A stretch of 51,294 bases of DNA from an uncultured Clostridia bacterium (GCA_947168005.1 CAMVKI010000003.1:1-51294), one strand, 5' to 3'; positions 41,479 through 49,840 are shown, counted from the first letter of the stretch. Notes: generated by a model not told the origin, from the sequence alone. Program-made: numbers and translations.

Positions 41479-42072
41479 ATGTTTGTTTATGAAAAGAAGC
41501 TCCAATACCCGGTCAAAATCGCCGCGACGAATCCCAAGCTTGCCTCGATCATCATCAGTCAGTACGGCGGACCCGACGGCGAGCTCGGCGCTTCCCTGCG
41601 CTATCTGAGCCAGCGCTACTCCATGCCCTACCCCGAGCTGCGGGGCCTGCTGACGGACATCGGCACGGAGGAGCTGGGGCACCTCGAAATGGTGGGCGCC
41701 ATCGTGCACCAGCTCACCCGGAAGCTCAGCGAGGAGCAAATTCGGGCCGACGGCTTCGCGCCTTACTTCGTGGACCATACCGCCGGAGTCTATCCCACGG
41801 CGGCCAGCGGCTTCCCCTGGACCGCGGCCTCCATGGCGGTCAAGGGAGACCCCATCGCGGATCTGACCGAGGACCTGGCCGCGGAGCAGAAGGCCCGGGT
41901 GACCTATGACAACATTCTGCGGCTCTCCGACGATCCCGACGTCAACGACGTCATCAAGTTCCTGCGGGAGCGGGAAATCGTCCACTTCCAGCGCTTCGGC
42001 GAGGCCATCCAGACTCTGCGGGAGCGGCTGAACCGGAAGAACGTGTATTATATGAACCCCGCCTTCGACTGA
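41479..42072 (+). CDS. cotJC: CotJC, manganese catalase-like spore coat protein
   Basis: ATG 41479 follows AGGAGGATTGACC. The 197-residue protein is a ferritin-like manganese catalase: metal-ligand patterns TEELGHLEMVG and REREIVHFQRFGEA are present, with further Glu and His residues in LAAEQKARVTYDNI. CotJC is part of the spore coat, and some homologs degrade hydrogen peroxide. The cotJAB-cotJC operon ends in a strong terminator. Confidence 0.95.
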   Translation: MFVYEKKLQYPVKIAATNPKLASIIISQYGGPDGELGASLRYLSQRYSMPYPELRGLLTDIGTEELGHLEMVGAIVHQLTRKLSEEQIRADGFAPYFVDHTAGVYPTAASGFPWTAASMAVKGDPIADLTEDLAAEQKARVTYDNILRLSDDPDVNDVIKFLREREIVHFQRFGEAIQTLRERLNRKNVYYMNPAFD

Positions 42073-42079
42073 AAAGGCC

Positions 42080-42114
42080 ATCGCCCCGGGACCTTGCTTC
42101 GGTCCCGGGGCGAT
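42080..42114 (+). terminator. Terminator after cotJC
   Basis: ATCGCCCCGGGACC (42080-42093) pairs perfectly with 42101-42114, with a GC-rich 14-bp stem. A T-rich tail follows a short GCTTCGG spacer. It serves converging cotJC and tspO. Confidence 0.8.
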
Positions 42115-42123
42115 GCTTCGGTT

Positions 42124-42600
42124 TTACCTGTTCAGGAGCCAGACGCCGGCGTTGAGATAGGCGGCGAAGGCCACCCAGAGCACGTAGGGAATCTGCAGCA
42201 GGGCCGCGGGCCGTTCCACCCGCCGAAAGCGGAGAATCATCCAGACGATCAGCGCCAGGAGCAGCACCAGGACAAGCAGGGCCCCGCCGTAGGACTGGAA
42301 CCGGAAGAAAAAGATGCTCCAGGCAAAGTTGACGGCGAGCTGGATCAGATAGACCTGAATCGCGTCGCTCCGCTCATCGCTGCGGGCCGAAAGCACCACC
42401 CGGGCCATGCCGATTCCCATGAGGGCGTAGAGGATCGCCCAGACGATGGGAAACACGACGGAGGGCGGCGAGAGCGGCGGCTTGCTGGTCAGGGCCTTGT
42501 AGAGCGCCATCCCGTCCTTTGTCAGCAGGGCCGCAAGGATGCCGACTGCTTCCGTCGCCAGGATCCAGAACAGATAGATTCCGACTCTTCTTTTCTTCAT
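42124..42600 (-). CDS. tspO: TspO/MBR-family membrane protein
   Basis: The 158-residue protein has five membrane segments and family motifs KPPLSPPSVVFPIVWAILYAL and NFAWSIFFF. TspO proteins bind tetrapyrroles such as porphyrins and may take part in their degradation or in stress responses. There is no related heme gene next to it. The start at 42600 is followed by an upstream divergent-free gap to the capD-like gene terminator. Confidence 0.92.
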   Translation of the reverse strand: MKKRRVGIYLFWILATEAVGILAALLTKDGMALYKALTSKPPLSPPSVVFPIVWAILYALMGIGMARVVLSARSDERSDAIQVYLIQLAVNFAWSIFFFRFQSYGGALLVLVLLLALIVWMILRFRRVERPAALLQIPYVLWVAFAAYLNAGVWLLNR

Positions 42601-42650
42601 TCTTTATCACCCGGGAAGAGTATATGCAGAATTCTCTGAAATATGAGCGC

Positions 42651-42677
42651 GGAGCCGAAGATCTGATCTTCGGCTCC
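42651..42677 (-). terminator. Hairpin after the CapD-like gene
   Basis: GGAGCCGAAGA (42651-42661) pairs with TCTTCGGCTCC (42667-42677), 12 bases after the stop at 42689. No clear T-run follows. Confidence 0.6.
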
Positions 42678-42688
42678 GGATTTGGCTG

Positions 42689-44554
42689 TCAGACGCTGAC
42701 AGGCGCTCTGTGATAGGTTTTTACAATGCCCGCCACGAGTTCTTTGATTTCGGGGCTGTTTTCCTCGCAGGCCTTGTGAAGCAGTTCAAGCTTCCTGCGG
42801 AAATCCTCCTCGTCGATGACCAGGGGCTTGCCGATGTGGATGAGCTCGTTCTCCGTGGTGCGAAGCCCCTCCTCCTTCATCAGCATCTCCTCATAGAGCT
42901 TCTCGCCGGGACGCAGACCTGTGTATTTGATCTCAATATCCACGTCGGGCTCGAAGCCGGACAGGCGAATCATCTTGCGGGCAAGGTCGTCGATGCGGAC
43001 CGGCTCGCCCATATCGAGGACGAAGATCTCTCCTTCCTTCGCAAAGGCGCCAGCCTGGAGAACCAGGGACACCGCCTCGGGAATCGTCATGAAGTAGCGG
43101 ATGATGTCCTTGTGGGTCACGGTGACGGGGCCGCCCTCGGCAATCTGCTTCTTGAACAGCGGGATCACGCTGCCGTTGCTGCCCAGGACGTTGCCGAAGC
43201 GCACGGCCACGAAGACCGTCTCCGAACGGGCGGACATGGACTGCACGATCATCTCGCAGATCCGCTTGGAGGCGCCCATGATGTTCGTGGGGTTCACGGC
43301 CTTGTCGGTGGAGATCAGGACGAACTTCTCAGCGTGATACTTGTCCGCGGCCTCCGCCACGTTCAGCGTACCGAAGACGTTGTTCTTCACCGCCTCATTG
43401 GGGCTGTTCTCCATGAGCGGGACGTGCTTGTGGGCCGCGGCGTGGAAGACCAGCTCGGGACGGTACTTGGAGAAGACCATCTCCACCCGGTCCTTATCCC
43501 GCACAGAGCCGATCAGGGTCGTGAGATTCAGATTCGGGTCGGCGCGCAGCAGCTCCTGCTGAATATCGTAGGCGTTGTTTTCGTAGATGTCGAAGATAAT
43601 CAGCCGCTCCGGGCTGTTCTTGGCGATCTGGCGGCAGAGCTCGCTGCCGATGGAGCCGCCGCCGCCCGTTACGAGCACGGTTTTTCCCTTGATGTAGGCC
43701 GAGATGCCGGAGAGATTGACCTTTACGCTGTCCCGTCCCAGCAGGTCCAGCACATCGACGTCCCGCATCTTTTCCAGAGAGACCTCGCCGTTGGCAAGCT
43801 GAAAGATGGCCGGGAGGGTCTTCAGACGGCAGCTGGTCTGCTGGCAGAGCTCCAGAATGTCCCGCTTGTCCTTGGACGAAGCGGTTGGTATGGCAAGCAC
43901 AATCTCCTCGATCCGGTACTTGTCTACAACGGCCTTGATGTCATTGCGGTTGCCGACGATCTTGACGCCCCGCAGATAGCTGCCGCGCTTGGCGAAATCG
44001 TCGTCCACGATACAGACCACGTGGTTGGTGGATTTGACGCTGGTCTGAAATTCCCGCAGGACCATGGCGCCCGCGTTGCCGCCGCCGATCAGAAGGGTCC
44101 TGACCTTGACCGCAGGGCTCTCGCCCCGGATCCGCTGGCGGATCATGCGGTAGCCGATTCTGGAAATGCCCACGAAGGCAATCATCAGCATTCCGCTGAT
44201 CAGGGGATAGCTGATCCGGAACAGGGCGGCGCCCGGAATGAGATTAACAATGAACTTGATGAGACTCACAAGGGCGCCGGCCAGCACAATGTGCATCAGC
44301 TCGTCCACACTGGCGTACTGCCAGAGACTGTTGTAGAGCTTAAAGGGAATAAAGATGAGGATGGTTACGACGGTACTGATAATCGAGTATCGGATGATCG
44401 AGCCCATGTAGGCCTGGCCCATCATCTTTGACCAGTTGAAATCCTCCAGCATAAACAGCGCGAGGACAGACGCAGCGTTGATCAAAAGGATGTCCAATAC
44501 GATCAGGAAGGCGATCCGGATTGGTTTCGGATTCCAGTATTGCTTGGTCTTCAT
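42689..44554 (-). CDS. Membrane nucleotide-sugar 4,6-dehydratase (CapD/PglF/FlaA1-like)
   Basis: The 621-residue protein has four membrane segments (about 10-115), a CoA-binding-like Rossmann domain (about 145-260, LIGGGNAGAMVLREF) and a catalytic short-chain dehydrogenase domain with VTGGGGSIGSELCRQI (around 295-310). In the catalytic site STDKAVNPTNIMGASKR, Met replaces the usual Tyr of the YxxxK motif, as in PglF and FlaA1. These convert UDP-GlcNAc to a 4-keto-6-deoxy sugar for surface glycan assembly. It lies downstream of the S26-like peptidase and PqqD-like genes on the same strand. No glycosyltransferase is nearby. Confidence 0.92.
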   Translation of the reverse strand: MKTKQYWNPKPIRIAFLIVLDILLINAASVLALFMLEDFNWSKMMGQAYMGSIIRYSIISTVVTILIFIPFKLYNSLWQYASVDELMHIVLAGALVSLIKFIVNLIPGAALFRISYPLISGMLMIAFVGISRIGYRMIRQRIRGESPAVKVRTLLIGGGNAGAMVLREFQTSVKSTNHVVCIVDDDFAKRGSYLRGVKIVGNRNDIKAVVDKYRIEEIVLAIPTASSKDKRDILELCQQTSCRLKTLPAIFQLANGEVSLEKMRDVDVLDLLGRDSVKVNLSGISAYIKGKTVLVTGGGGSIGSELCRQIAKNSPERLIIFDIYENNAYDIQQELLRADPNLNLTTLIGSVRDKDRVEMVFSKYRPELVFHAAAHKHVPLMENSPNEAVKNNVFGTLNVAEAADKYHAEKFVLISTDKAVNPTNIMGASKRICEMIVQSMSARSETVFVAVRFGNVLGSNGSVIPLFKKQIAEGGPVTVTHKDIIRYFMTIPEAVSLVLQAGAFAKEGEIFVLDMGEPVRIDDLARKMIRLSGFEPDVDIEIKYTGLRPGEKLYEEMLMKEEGLRTTENELIHIGKPLVIDEEDFRRKLELLHKACEENSPEIKELVAGIVKTYHRAPVSV

Positions 44555-44594
44555 TCGTTCACTTCCTATGTTTCTGTAACCAACAGCCGAACTA

Positions 44595-45092
44595 TTATTT
44601 TCGGTGAAATGCCTTTCTCAGGAGCCTTGCTGACGCATGAGAGGCCCGGATCAGGAAGCTTCTGCACGGAAGCAGAAGAACCCAAACCCGGACCCAGAGC
44701 CGGTAGAGCAGGTTATCCGGCGTGAAGGTCTTTCCCTTTCGGGTAATCCGAATCACGCGGCCGACGATCTGATCGGGGCGGATCCCCGGCTCCTTGATCC
44801 ACTGATTGTCGCCGCAGCAGGTGTAGCTGCCGTCCGGCTGGACCGATACGATCCTGTGCAGGGTGTACTGACCGTTGTCGCGATGGTAGAGCGGAAGCTC
44901 GTACTTCTTCAGCGGCCCGTCCACCCGGCCCAGAATGATCTCGTCCCGTCCGCCGCGGAGCGTGGGCAGATTGCTTGTCCCGGTGACGGGCAGCCAGAAG
45001 CCCTTTCCTTCGGCAAAGGCCTCCCGGATCAGAGGCTCCAGCTCCGACAGAGAAAACTGTCTGACCGCCGGCTTTTTCTCCGGCTCAGTCAT
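44595..45092 (-). CDS. S24/S26-like signal peptidase homolog
   Basis: The 165-residue protein has GTSNLPTLRGGRD, matching the catalytic-serine box of S26 peptidases (GxSMxPTL) with Asn in place of Met. A later YTLHRIVSVQPDGSYTCCGDNQW box matches the S26 domain that holds a His rather than the bacterial Lys. A C-terminal hydrophobic segment (about 130-150) is likely an anchor. It overlaps the PqqD-like gene by eight bases. Such a pair may process a small peptide, but no precursor is visible. Peptidase activity is inferred. Confidence 0.75.
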   Translation of the reverse strand: MTEPEKKPAVRQFSLSELEPLIREAFAEGKGFWLPVTGTSNLPTLRGGRDEIILGRVDGPLKKYELPLYHRDNGQYTLHRIVSVQPDGSYTCCGDNQWIKEPGIRPDQIVGRVIRITRKGKTFTPDNLLYRLWVRVWVLLLPCRSFLIRASHASARLLRKAFHRK

Positions 45093-45354
45093 CGAGGCAG
45101 CCGCCGTCGCGGAGGGTTTTTACAAAGTTTTGAACGCTTTCCCGGGCGGTGGGCTCGTCCACGTCGGTATAGTTTTCGAGGATGGCGGAGACAAGCTCGT
45201 CCTCCGTGGCGCCCTTTTCCAAACGCTCCCAGAGGAAGGCGCCGGTATCGTTGAGATTGATGATTCCGTTAAATTCGACCGTCCGCTTTCCGACGGCGAC
45301 AACGATCTTGCAGCCCGCGATGTCGCGGAGCATGAAACCGGATTTGATCTTCAT
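45085..45354 (-). CDS. PqqD-like protein
   Basis: ATG 45354 follows AAAGAGG; upstream in-frame sequence belongs to the xerD gene in another frame. The 89-residue protein shows the PqqD pattern: FMLRDIAGCKIVV, FNGIINLNDTGAFLWERLEKGATEDELV and EPTARESVQNFVKTLRDGGCLDD. PqqD domains bind leader peptides of ribosomal natural products (RRE). It overlaps an S26-like peptidase, but no radical SAM enzyme or precursor is seen in the window. Confidence 0.88.
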   Translation of the reverse strand: MKIKSGFMLRDIAGCKIVVAVGKRTVEFNGIINLNDTGAFLWERLEKGATEDELVSAILENYTDVDEPTARESVQNFVKTLRDGGCLDD

Positions 45355-45370
45355 AGAATGACCTCTTTCT

Positions 45371-46258
45371 TCAGGCTTTCGGATGGAATTTATTGTAGAC
45401 AGATTTGAGATTCTGTTTGACAATCTGGGTGTAGATTTGGGTGGAGGAGATGTCGCTGTGCCCCAGCATTTCCTGAATCGAGCGGATATCCGCGCCGTTC
45501 TCCAGAAGATGGGCCGCAAAGCTGTGCCGCAGGGTGTGGGGCGTGATGTCCTTCTGGATGTTCGCGGTCTGCTGGTAGTGCTTGATAATCTTCCAGAAGC
45601 CCTGGCGGGACATGCGCTCGCCGCTGAGATTGACAAAAAGGGCGGGCTCCGCGGGATCTGCGATCATGCTCGGGCGTATCTGGGTCAGGTAGGTCTGGAT
45701 GGCGCGGACCGCCGCCGGATAGAGAGGAATAATCCTGGCCTTGCCGCCGCTGCAGCGAATAAAGCCCGCGGGAATATTCACGTCCTCCACGTTCAGGGAA
45801 ATCAGCTCGCTGACCCGGATGCCCGTGGCATAGAGGAGCTCCAGCATGGCCTTGTCGCGGAAGCCCTTCGGATCGGTGCACTGGGGCTGCTCCAGCAGCA
45901 GCTCCACCTCCCGGCCGGAAAGAATCTGCGGCAGCTTTTTCTCCACCTTTGCCAGATGGACCCCCTTGGCCGGGTTGTTTTCCACGCAGCCCGAGGAAAC
46001 CAGAAAGCTATAGAAGCCCTTGACCGAGGCTAAGCTTCGGGTGACCGTCGCGTTGGATTTGCCCGCGTTCGTGAGCCACGCAAAATACCCGGTCATCTGG
46101 TCCGGCATAAGCTGATCCAGCGTTGTATCCAGAATGTCGCTGACATATTTTTCTAATTGTCGAAGATCCCGTATGTAAGACGATACCGTGTTCGCGGAGG
46201 CATGCTTGACCTCCAGCAGATAGGTCTCATACTGGGCGATATAATCCGCCATAATCAT
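45371..46258 (-). CDS. xerD: Site-specific tyrosine recombinase XerD
   Basis: The 295-residue protein has the XerC/D layout with a SAM-like N-terminal domain and catalytic residues in ATGIRVSEL (Arg), TPHTLRHSFAAHLL (His and Arg), LGH and IYTQIV (Tyr). It resolves chromosome dimers at dif. No attachment sites flank it, so it is not a phage integrase. The start can be 46258 or 46252. A SpoIIM-like gene directly upstream is consistent with the xerD neighbourhood of sporulating Firmicutes. Confidence 0.92.
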   Translation of the reverse strand: MIMADYIAQYETYLLEVKHASANTVSSYIRDLRQLEKYVSDILDTTLDQLMPDQMTGYFAWLTNAGKSNATVTRSLASVKGFYSFLVSSGCVENNPAKGVHLAKVEKKLPQILSGREVELLLEQPQCTDPKGFRDKAMLELLYATGIRVSELISLNVEDVNIPAGFIRCSGGKARIIPLYPAAVRAIQTYLTQIRPSMIADPAEPALFVNLSGERMSRQGFWKIIKHYQQTANIQKDITPHTLRHSFAAHLLENGADIRSIQEMLGHSDISSTQIYTQIVKQNLKSVYNKFHPKA

Positions 46259-46270
46259 TCGCTCTTTCGT

Positions 46271-46771
46271 TCAGGAATTAAAAAGAAGGCGCTCAAGAAG
46301 CAGTCCGGCCAGAACGGACAGCAGGGCCGGAAGAATCGGCCGCAGGCTCCATCGCCCCGCTCCCGTCTCGCCGTACCAGACGGCGCCAAGCAGGAAAAAA
46401 GCAGGAAGCGGCAAAAGCGTTTCAAGGAGCAGCCCTGGCAGCAGGCAGCTGAGAGGACCTGCGCCGAAGCTCGCCGCGATGCAGAGCAAGCAGGAAACGG
46501 CAAAGCCCTTTCCAAAGAACAGCAGCCAGAACAGCCCTCGGCTTTGCAGAAGCAGGGCCGCAGCCATCAGAACAGGAAACAGGCTCAGCCGCAGCGCAGA
46601 CAGGAGAACAGGCTGTCGGGCGTGGAAGAACAGCTCCTCGGAGATCGAAGCGGAGCTTGCCCGGGCATAAAGCGCGCCTGTCAAGGAACCGACAAGCGCA
46701 CAAAGAACGACGGTCTGCAAATCGCGTCTGTCATACAACAGTCCTGGGGTCCAAGGGCGCAATCGTGTCAT
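46271..46771 (-). CDS. Integral membrane protein, possibly SpoIIM-like
   Basis: The 166-residue protein has about five membrane segments. The region LFWLLFFGKGFAVSCLLCIAA and the segment GPLSCLLPGLLLETLLPLP resemble the conserved core of SpoIIM/DUF95 proteins, which take part in septal wall remodelling at engulfment. In B. subtilis spoIIM lies near xerD, and here the gene is 12 bases upstream of xerD. Sequence similarity is only suggestive, so it may be an unrelated membrane protein. Confidence 0.5.
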   Translation of the reverse strand: MTRLRPWTPGLLYDRRDLQTVVLCALVGSLTGALYARASSASISEELFFHARQPVLLSALRLSLFPVLMAAALLLQSRGLFWLLFFGKGFAVSCLLCIAASFGAGPLSCLLPGLLLETLLPLPAFFLLGAVWYGETGAGRWSLRPILPALLSVLAGLLLERLLFNS

Positions 46772-46941
46772 TCCAAATCACTCCATACCATATATTGTGT
46801 TTGGAAATAAAGCAGTTAACAAAATGCGCATATTCCGTTATTATGACAGTGCATGAATCCTGTATGCCTTGTTAATATACTCGAAAATTGCTGACTTTGC
46901 AAGCCTTTTTATCCAAACACTCGTTTTTTGTGAATTATGAA

Positions 46942-46970
46942 CAGATATTATGTAAATTACGTTATGTCAA
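46942..46970 (-). promoter_or_regulatory. Possible promoter for the SpoIIM-like/xerD operon; otherwise gene-free stretch
   Basis: On the minus strand TTGACA (46970-46965), 17 bases and TATCTG (46947-46942). It would give a leader of about 170 bases. The 310-base stretch 46772-47081 is AT-rich, and I see no gene in it. Confidence 0.4.
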
Positions 46971-47081
46971 CCTGTAAACCTGTTCAAGGTATGGGGGTAT
47001 TCGGCAAGCCGCACCTACCACATCTTGAAATCCTGGCTCGAATTATCCGCTTTTTTGTATGGGCAATAAGCACAAAGCCAA

Positions 47082-47525
47082 TTATCTGTAACCGAGCCCC
47101 CGCTTTCGCGTTCCCAGCAGGGCGCCGAGCAGGATCGCGCCGCTTGTGATGGCAAGCGGCGCCGCAAGCCTCGCGGGCCCAGGTTCTTTTCGCAGCGCGA
47201 AGCCCGCCGCTGCGGCCGCCAGGAGGAACAGGCCCGTGATTGCCGCGGCGAGCAGCTTTCTTCTGTCCGCGCTCCGCGCCGCCGTCCAGCATCCGATCCC
47301 CGAAGCCAGGGCAAAGCTGAGCTTGCCCAAAAGCGGCGCAAGGCTGACCGGGACGAGGCTCTGTTTCATCAGATACGAGGATCCGGTGATCAGGATAGCG
47401 AACGCCGCCCCCGCCGCAATGATTCCGGGCAGAAGGCGAACGCCGCCTCTCTCCCCTCCCCCGCTCCGCTTTGCTTTCCGGTATAACGCAGTCTTTTTCG
47501 TTTTGATCCTCTCCTTTCTCTGCAT
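47082..47525 (-). CDS. Small integral membrane protein (TIGR04086-like)
   Basis: The 147-residue protein has a basic, Lys/Arg-rich N-terminus (1-30) and four hydrophobic segments (about 32-55, 62-80, 90-108 and 120-140). Size and topology fit the TIGR04086 family of Clostridia. No function is known. The upstream stretch has no strong ribosome site. Confidence 0.6.
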   Translation of the reverse strand: MQRKERIKTKKTALYRKAKRSGGGERGGVRLLPGIIAAGAAFAILITGSSYLMKQSLVPVSLAPLLGKLSFALASGIGCWTAARSADRRKLLAAAITGLFLLAAAAAGFALRKEPGPARLAAPLAITSGAILLGALLGTRKRGLGYR

Positions 47526-47532
47526 CCTATGG

Positions 47533-47570
47533 AAGCCCGCCTGTTTTTATTCACAGCGGGCTTGCTTTTT
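47533..47570 (+). terminator. Terminator-like hairpin between diverging genes
   Basis: AAGCCCGC (47533-47540) pairs with GCGGGCTT (47556-47563), followed by GCTTTTTT. It lies between divergent starts, where a terminator is unexpected; it may be an attenuator for the plus-strand gene. Confidence 0.45.
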
Positions 47571-47608
47571 TCTCTCTCACCATTTATAATAGCAGCGGGT
47601 GATCTGTT

Positions 47609-48028
47609 ATGCGTTTTACTCCGCCAAAAAATCCAAAGTCCGCCGTCATCTTTGTCCGAACCGGCTCCGACCTTCCGGAAAGCCTGACCGCCGATCGTCA
47701 GGAATCGATTTGCAGAAGGTATTGCAGGGACAACGGGATTCCCGTCTCCCACACGGTCCGCGTTTGCTGTGAATCGGAGGATTCTCTGGATGTCCTGCGT
47801 TATCTGATTCGGACTCTGCCAAGCGAGGTTGACGCGCTGTTTGCAGTACAGTTTATGATCTATTCCCGGGAGCTGAAGGAGCTCGGTCAGCTCTGCCTGA
47901 TGTTTCAGTGCCGTCCCACCTGGGTCTACAGTCTCGACCTCGTTCAGCCCATCAGCAAGGTCCTCCCCACCATCACGCCGGATGACTATCTGCTGACAGA
48001 CCAGCGTTATGAGGAATTGATCCAATAA
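47609..48028 (+). CDS. Resolvase-like N-terminal domain protein, probably catalytically inactive
   Basis: The 139-residue protein resembles the catalytic domain of serine recombinases: AVIFVRTGS, then TADRQESICRRYCRDNGI, then EVDALFAVQFMIYSRELKELGQLCLMF. In active enzymes the first block reads YxRxS with the nucleophile Ser right after the Arg pair. Here the position is Gly (R-T-G), with a Ser one place later. The large C-terminal recombinase and zinc-ribbon domains are absent. It may be a degenerate regulator or a decay product. Its 3' end forms one arm of a long inverted repeat. Confidence 0.65.
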   Translation: MRFTPPKNPKSAVIFVRTGSDLPESLTADRQESICRRYCRDNGIPVSHTVRVCCESEDSLDVLRYLIRTLPSEVDALFAVQFMIYSRELKELGQLCLMFQCRPTWVYSLDLVQPISKVLPTITPDDYLLTDQRYEELIQ

Positions 48029-48074
48029 AACGGCACAGCCTTTGCTGGCTGTGCCGTTTTATTGGATCAATTCC
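48013..48074. terminator. 28-bp perfect inverted repeat acting as bidirectional terminator
   Basis: Arms 48013-48040 and 48047-48074 are exact complements around a TTTGCT loop. The inner GC-rich stem (CGGCACAGCC) flanked by AAAA/TTTT is a good bidirectional terminator. The outer part of the left arm codes the last residues of the resolvase-like protein, and the right arm reaches the stop of the peptidase gene at 48074. Confidence 0.85.
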
Positions 48075-48952
48075 TATAATTGGTTCATCCATTCCCTCAG
48101 GATTCTTGAATATCTCGGCGTATCCTCCACGAAGCACATGTGGCGGCAGTCCCGGAAGAGCTCCCAGCGGGCCTTTGGAATGCGGTCGTACATGGTTTTG
48201 GCGATATACGGGGTGCAGAGGTCGTTTCCTCCGCTGAAGATCAGCGCCGGCGCTTTGATGCCGGGAAGCAGCTCCGTGACATCAAAATCCTTCAGCGTGC
48301 CCATGGGGGTGAACTCGTTGGGCCCCCAGCCGATCAGATAGCTCTCCCTGCCGCTGCGCTTGGCTCTGGTCAGGCAGTCCGGCGCCTGAGGGCTCGGCCT
48401 TCCCGCCGCGTGCAGCTCCATATAGAGCGCCTCCGCCGCCCGGTATTCCGCAGAACTGTAGTTGTTTTGTTTTGTCGCCTCGCGAATGGCCGTCTGCATC
48501 CGATCCGGGAGCTGCCGGATCATACGGCTCTGTTCTTCTCCCCACAGGCGGCTGGAGGGCAGGGTGCTGGACAGGACGATCCCCTTGACTCCCGCAGGAT
48601 CGTGCCGACACATATATTCCAGCAGAAGCATCCCGCCCCAGGACTGGCCCAGGAGGATCACTTCCTTCAATCCCAGGGCCTTGCGGACGGCTTTGAGCTC
48701 GCCGATCCAGGTGTCCATGGTCCAGAGCTCCGGATGCCCGTCCAGATAGGAGTTGCCGCAGCCGATCTGATCGTAGCTGATCAAAAGCCTGCCGTCCTCG
48801 ATTGCCAGGCTGTCCAGCACCTCAAAGTAATTATGCGTAGAGCCCGGCCCGCCGTGGAGCATCAGCAGCGGCGTTTTCCGGGAATTCGGATCTCCTGCGA
48901 TCCTATAATAGGTCCGGTGGTTCAAATATTCAACGTAACCCTCAATCAGCAT
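48074..48952 (-). CDS. pip: Proline iminopeptidase-type alpha/beta hydrolase
   Basis: ATG 48952 follows AGGAGGGCACA. The 292-residue protein has the oxyanion segment LMLHGGPGSTHNYF, the nucleophile elbow GQSWGG, a late Asp (SGGNDLCTP) and a catalytic His (RDCRHMCFVED). This is the prolyl aminopeptidase (S33) pattern, which removes N-terminal Pro from peptides. It is predicted to be cytoplasmic with no signal. The gene converges with the resolvase-like gene. Confidence 0.88.
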   Translation of the reverse strand: MLIEGYVEYLNHRTYYRIAGDPNSRKTPLLMLHGGPGSTHNYFEVLDSLAIEDGRLLISYDQIGCGNSYLDGHPELWTMDTWIGELKAVRKALGLKEVILLGQSWGGMLLLEYMCRHDPAGVKGIVLSSTLPSSRLWGEEQSRMIRQLPDRMQTAIREATKQNNYSSAEYRAAEALYMELHAAGRPSPQAPDCLTRAKRSGRESYLIGWGPNEFTPMGTLKDFDVTELLPGIKAPALIFSGGNDLCTPYIAKTMYDRIPKARWELFRDCRHMCFVEDTPRYSRILREWMNQL

Positions 48953-49007
48953 TGTGCCCTCCTGAAAGAAAAAACGGCGGCGATAGCTTTGCCGCAAACT
49001 TGAATCG

Positions 49008-49709
49008 TCACTTTATGCCGCGAAGAATCATCGTTACGGAAACAGACGTGTCCCACTGTTTGATCCCGCTGCAATACAACCTAAGTCGTTCATCATATTT
49101 CCTGTTAACGGCAACGATTGCTTTTGCCGCATGCTCCGAATGGGTGGAACGGATCGCCTCCAGACTCGACTCTCTGCCTTCCTCGATCATAGCCTCCGCC
49201 ATCTGATCGGAATACTGCGCCGCATCCGGCGTCAGATCTATGACGGCGTAACCGACGCTCACATTCCGGAAGCCATTCTTTTCCATTGACGCAGGAAGCT
49301 CCGATTCAGACATGCGATATTGACCGACGCCATATTGTTCCAGAAGGTTCTCTGATTGCGGAAGACTTTTCCAGAATTCTTTTTCTTCGTCTGTCATTTC
49401 CAGGCACGGCGCCGTACATTGAATCCCTTTCCGGGCTGAAAGGCACAGGCATACTCCGTCCGGTTTCAACACGCGCCTCTGTTCCCGCCAAAAGGCAGTC
49501 GGTTCAATATGCTCCTGAACCGTATTTGAGATCGTGACGTCAAAAGTATTATTCTCAAACGGGAGCTGAACTGCGTCTCCCTCCAGAAAATGAACGCCCG
49601 TGACGTGTTTTTGGGCGAAAGCAATGAAGCTGCTGTCCCTTTGTTTCCTGTTCTCTGTACTATGTCCGGACTGTTTTCTGCAATGTCCGCAATGACTCTG
49701 AGAGACCAT
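49008..49709 (-). pseudogene. N-terminally truncated class I methyltransferase
   Basis: The frame shows the middle and end of an SAM methyltransferase: FLEGDAVQLPFENNTFDVTISN (motif II region) and RVLKPDGVCLCLSARKG (motif III), then a 110-residue C-terminal part. Motif I (the GxGxG SAM-binding loop) is missing. Upstream sequence (49685-49740) does not supply it in any minus frame, and an AT-rich inverted repeat follows. This suggests a gene cut at its 5' end. If real translation begins at 49709, SAM binding would be lost. Confidence 0.65.
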
Positions 49710-49755
49710 ATAATTATATCAGCCGAGTTCTGAAGTTTCAAGTATTAGACAGTTA

Positions 49756-49838
49756 TTCATTCTTCAATATTCATTATTCATTTGGAAAATCCTGTGGGGA
49801 AATGAATAATGAATACTGAAGATTTAAGAATGAAGAAT
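49756..49838. repeat. AT-rich MITE-like inverted repeat
   Basis: ATTCATTATTCATTT (49769-49783) and its exact complement (49800-49814), extended by imperfect pairing of TTCATTCTT and AAGAATGAA, enclose a 16-base loop. It lies between the truncated methyltransferase and the tRNA-Ser terminator. It could be a nonautonomous element or its relic. Confidence 0.5.
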
Positions 49839-49840
49839 AC

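Noticed and set aside
45371-46258. Phage or element integrase
   Set aside because: No tRNA or att repeat beside it; size and motifs match housekeeping XerD.
46772-47081. Hidden small gene or RNA in the AT-rich gap
   Set aside because: No frame with a ribosome site and no clear stable fold; only a possible minus-strand promoter is seen.
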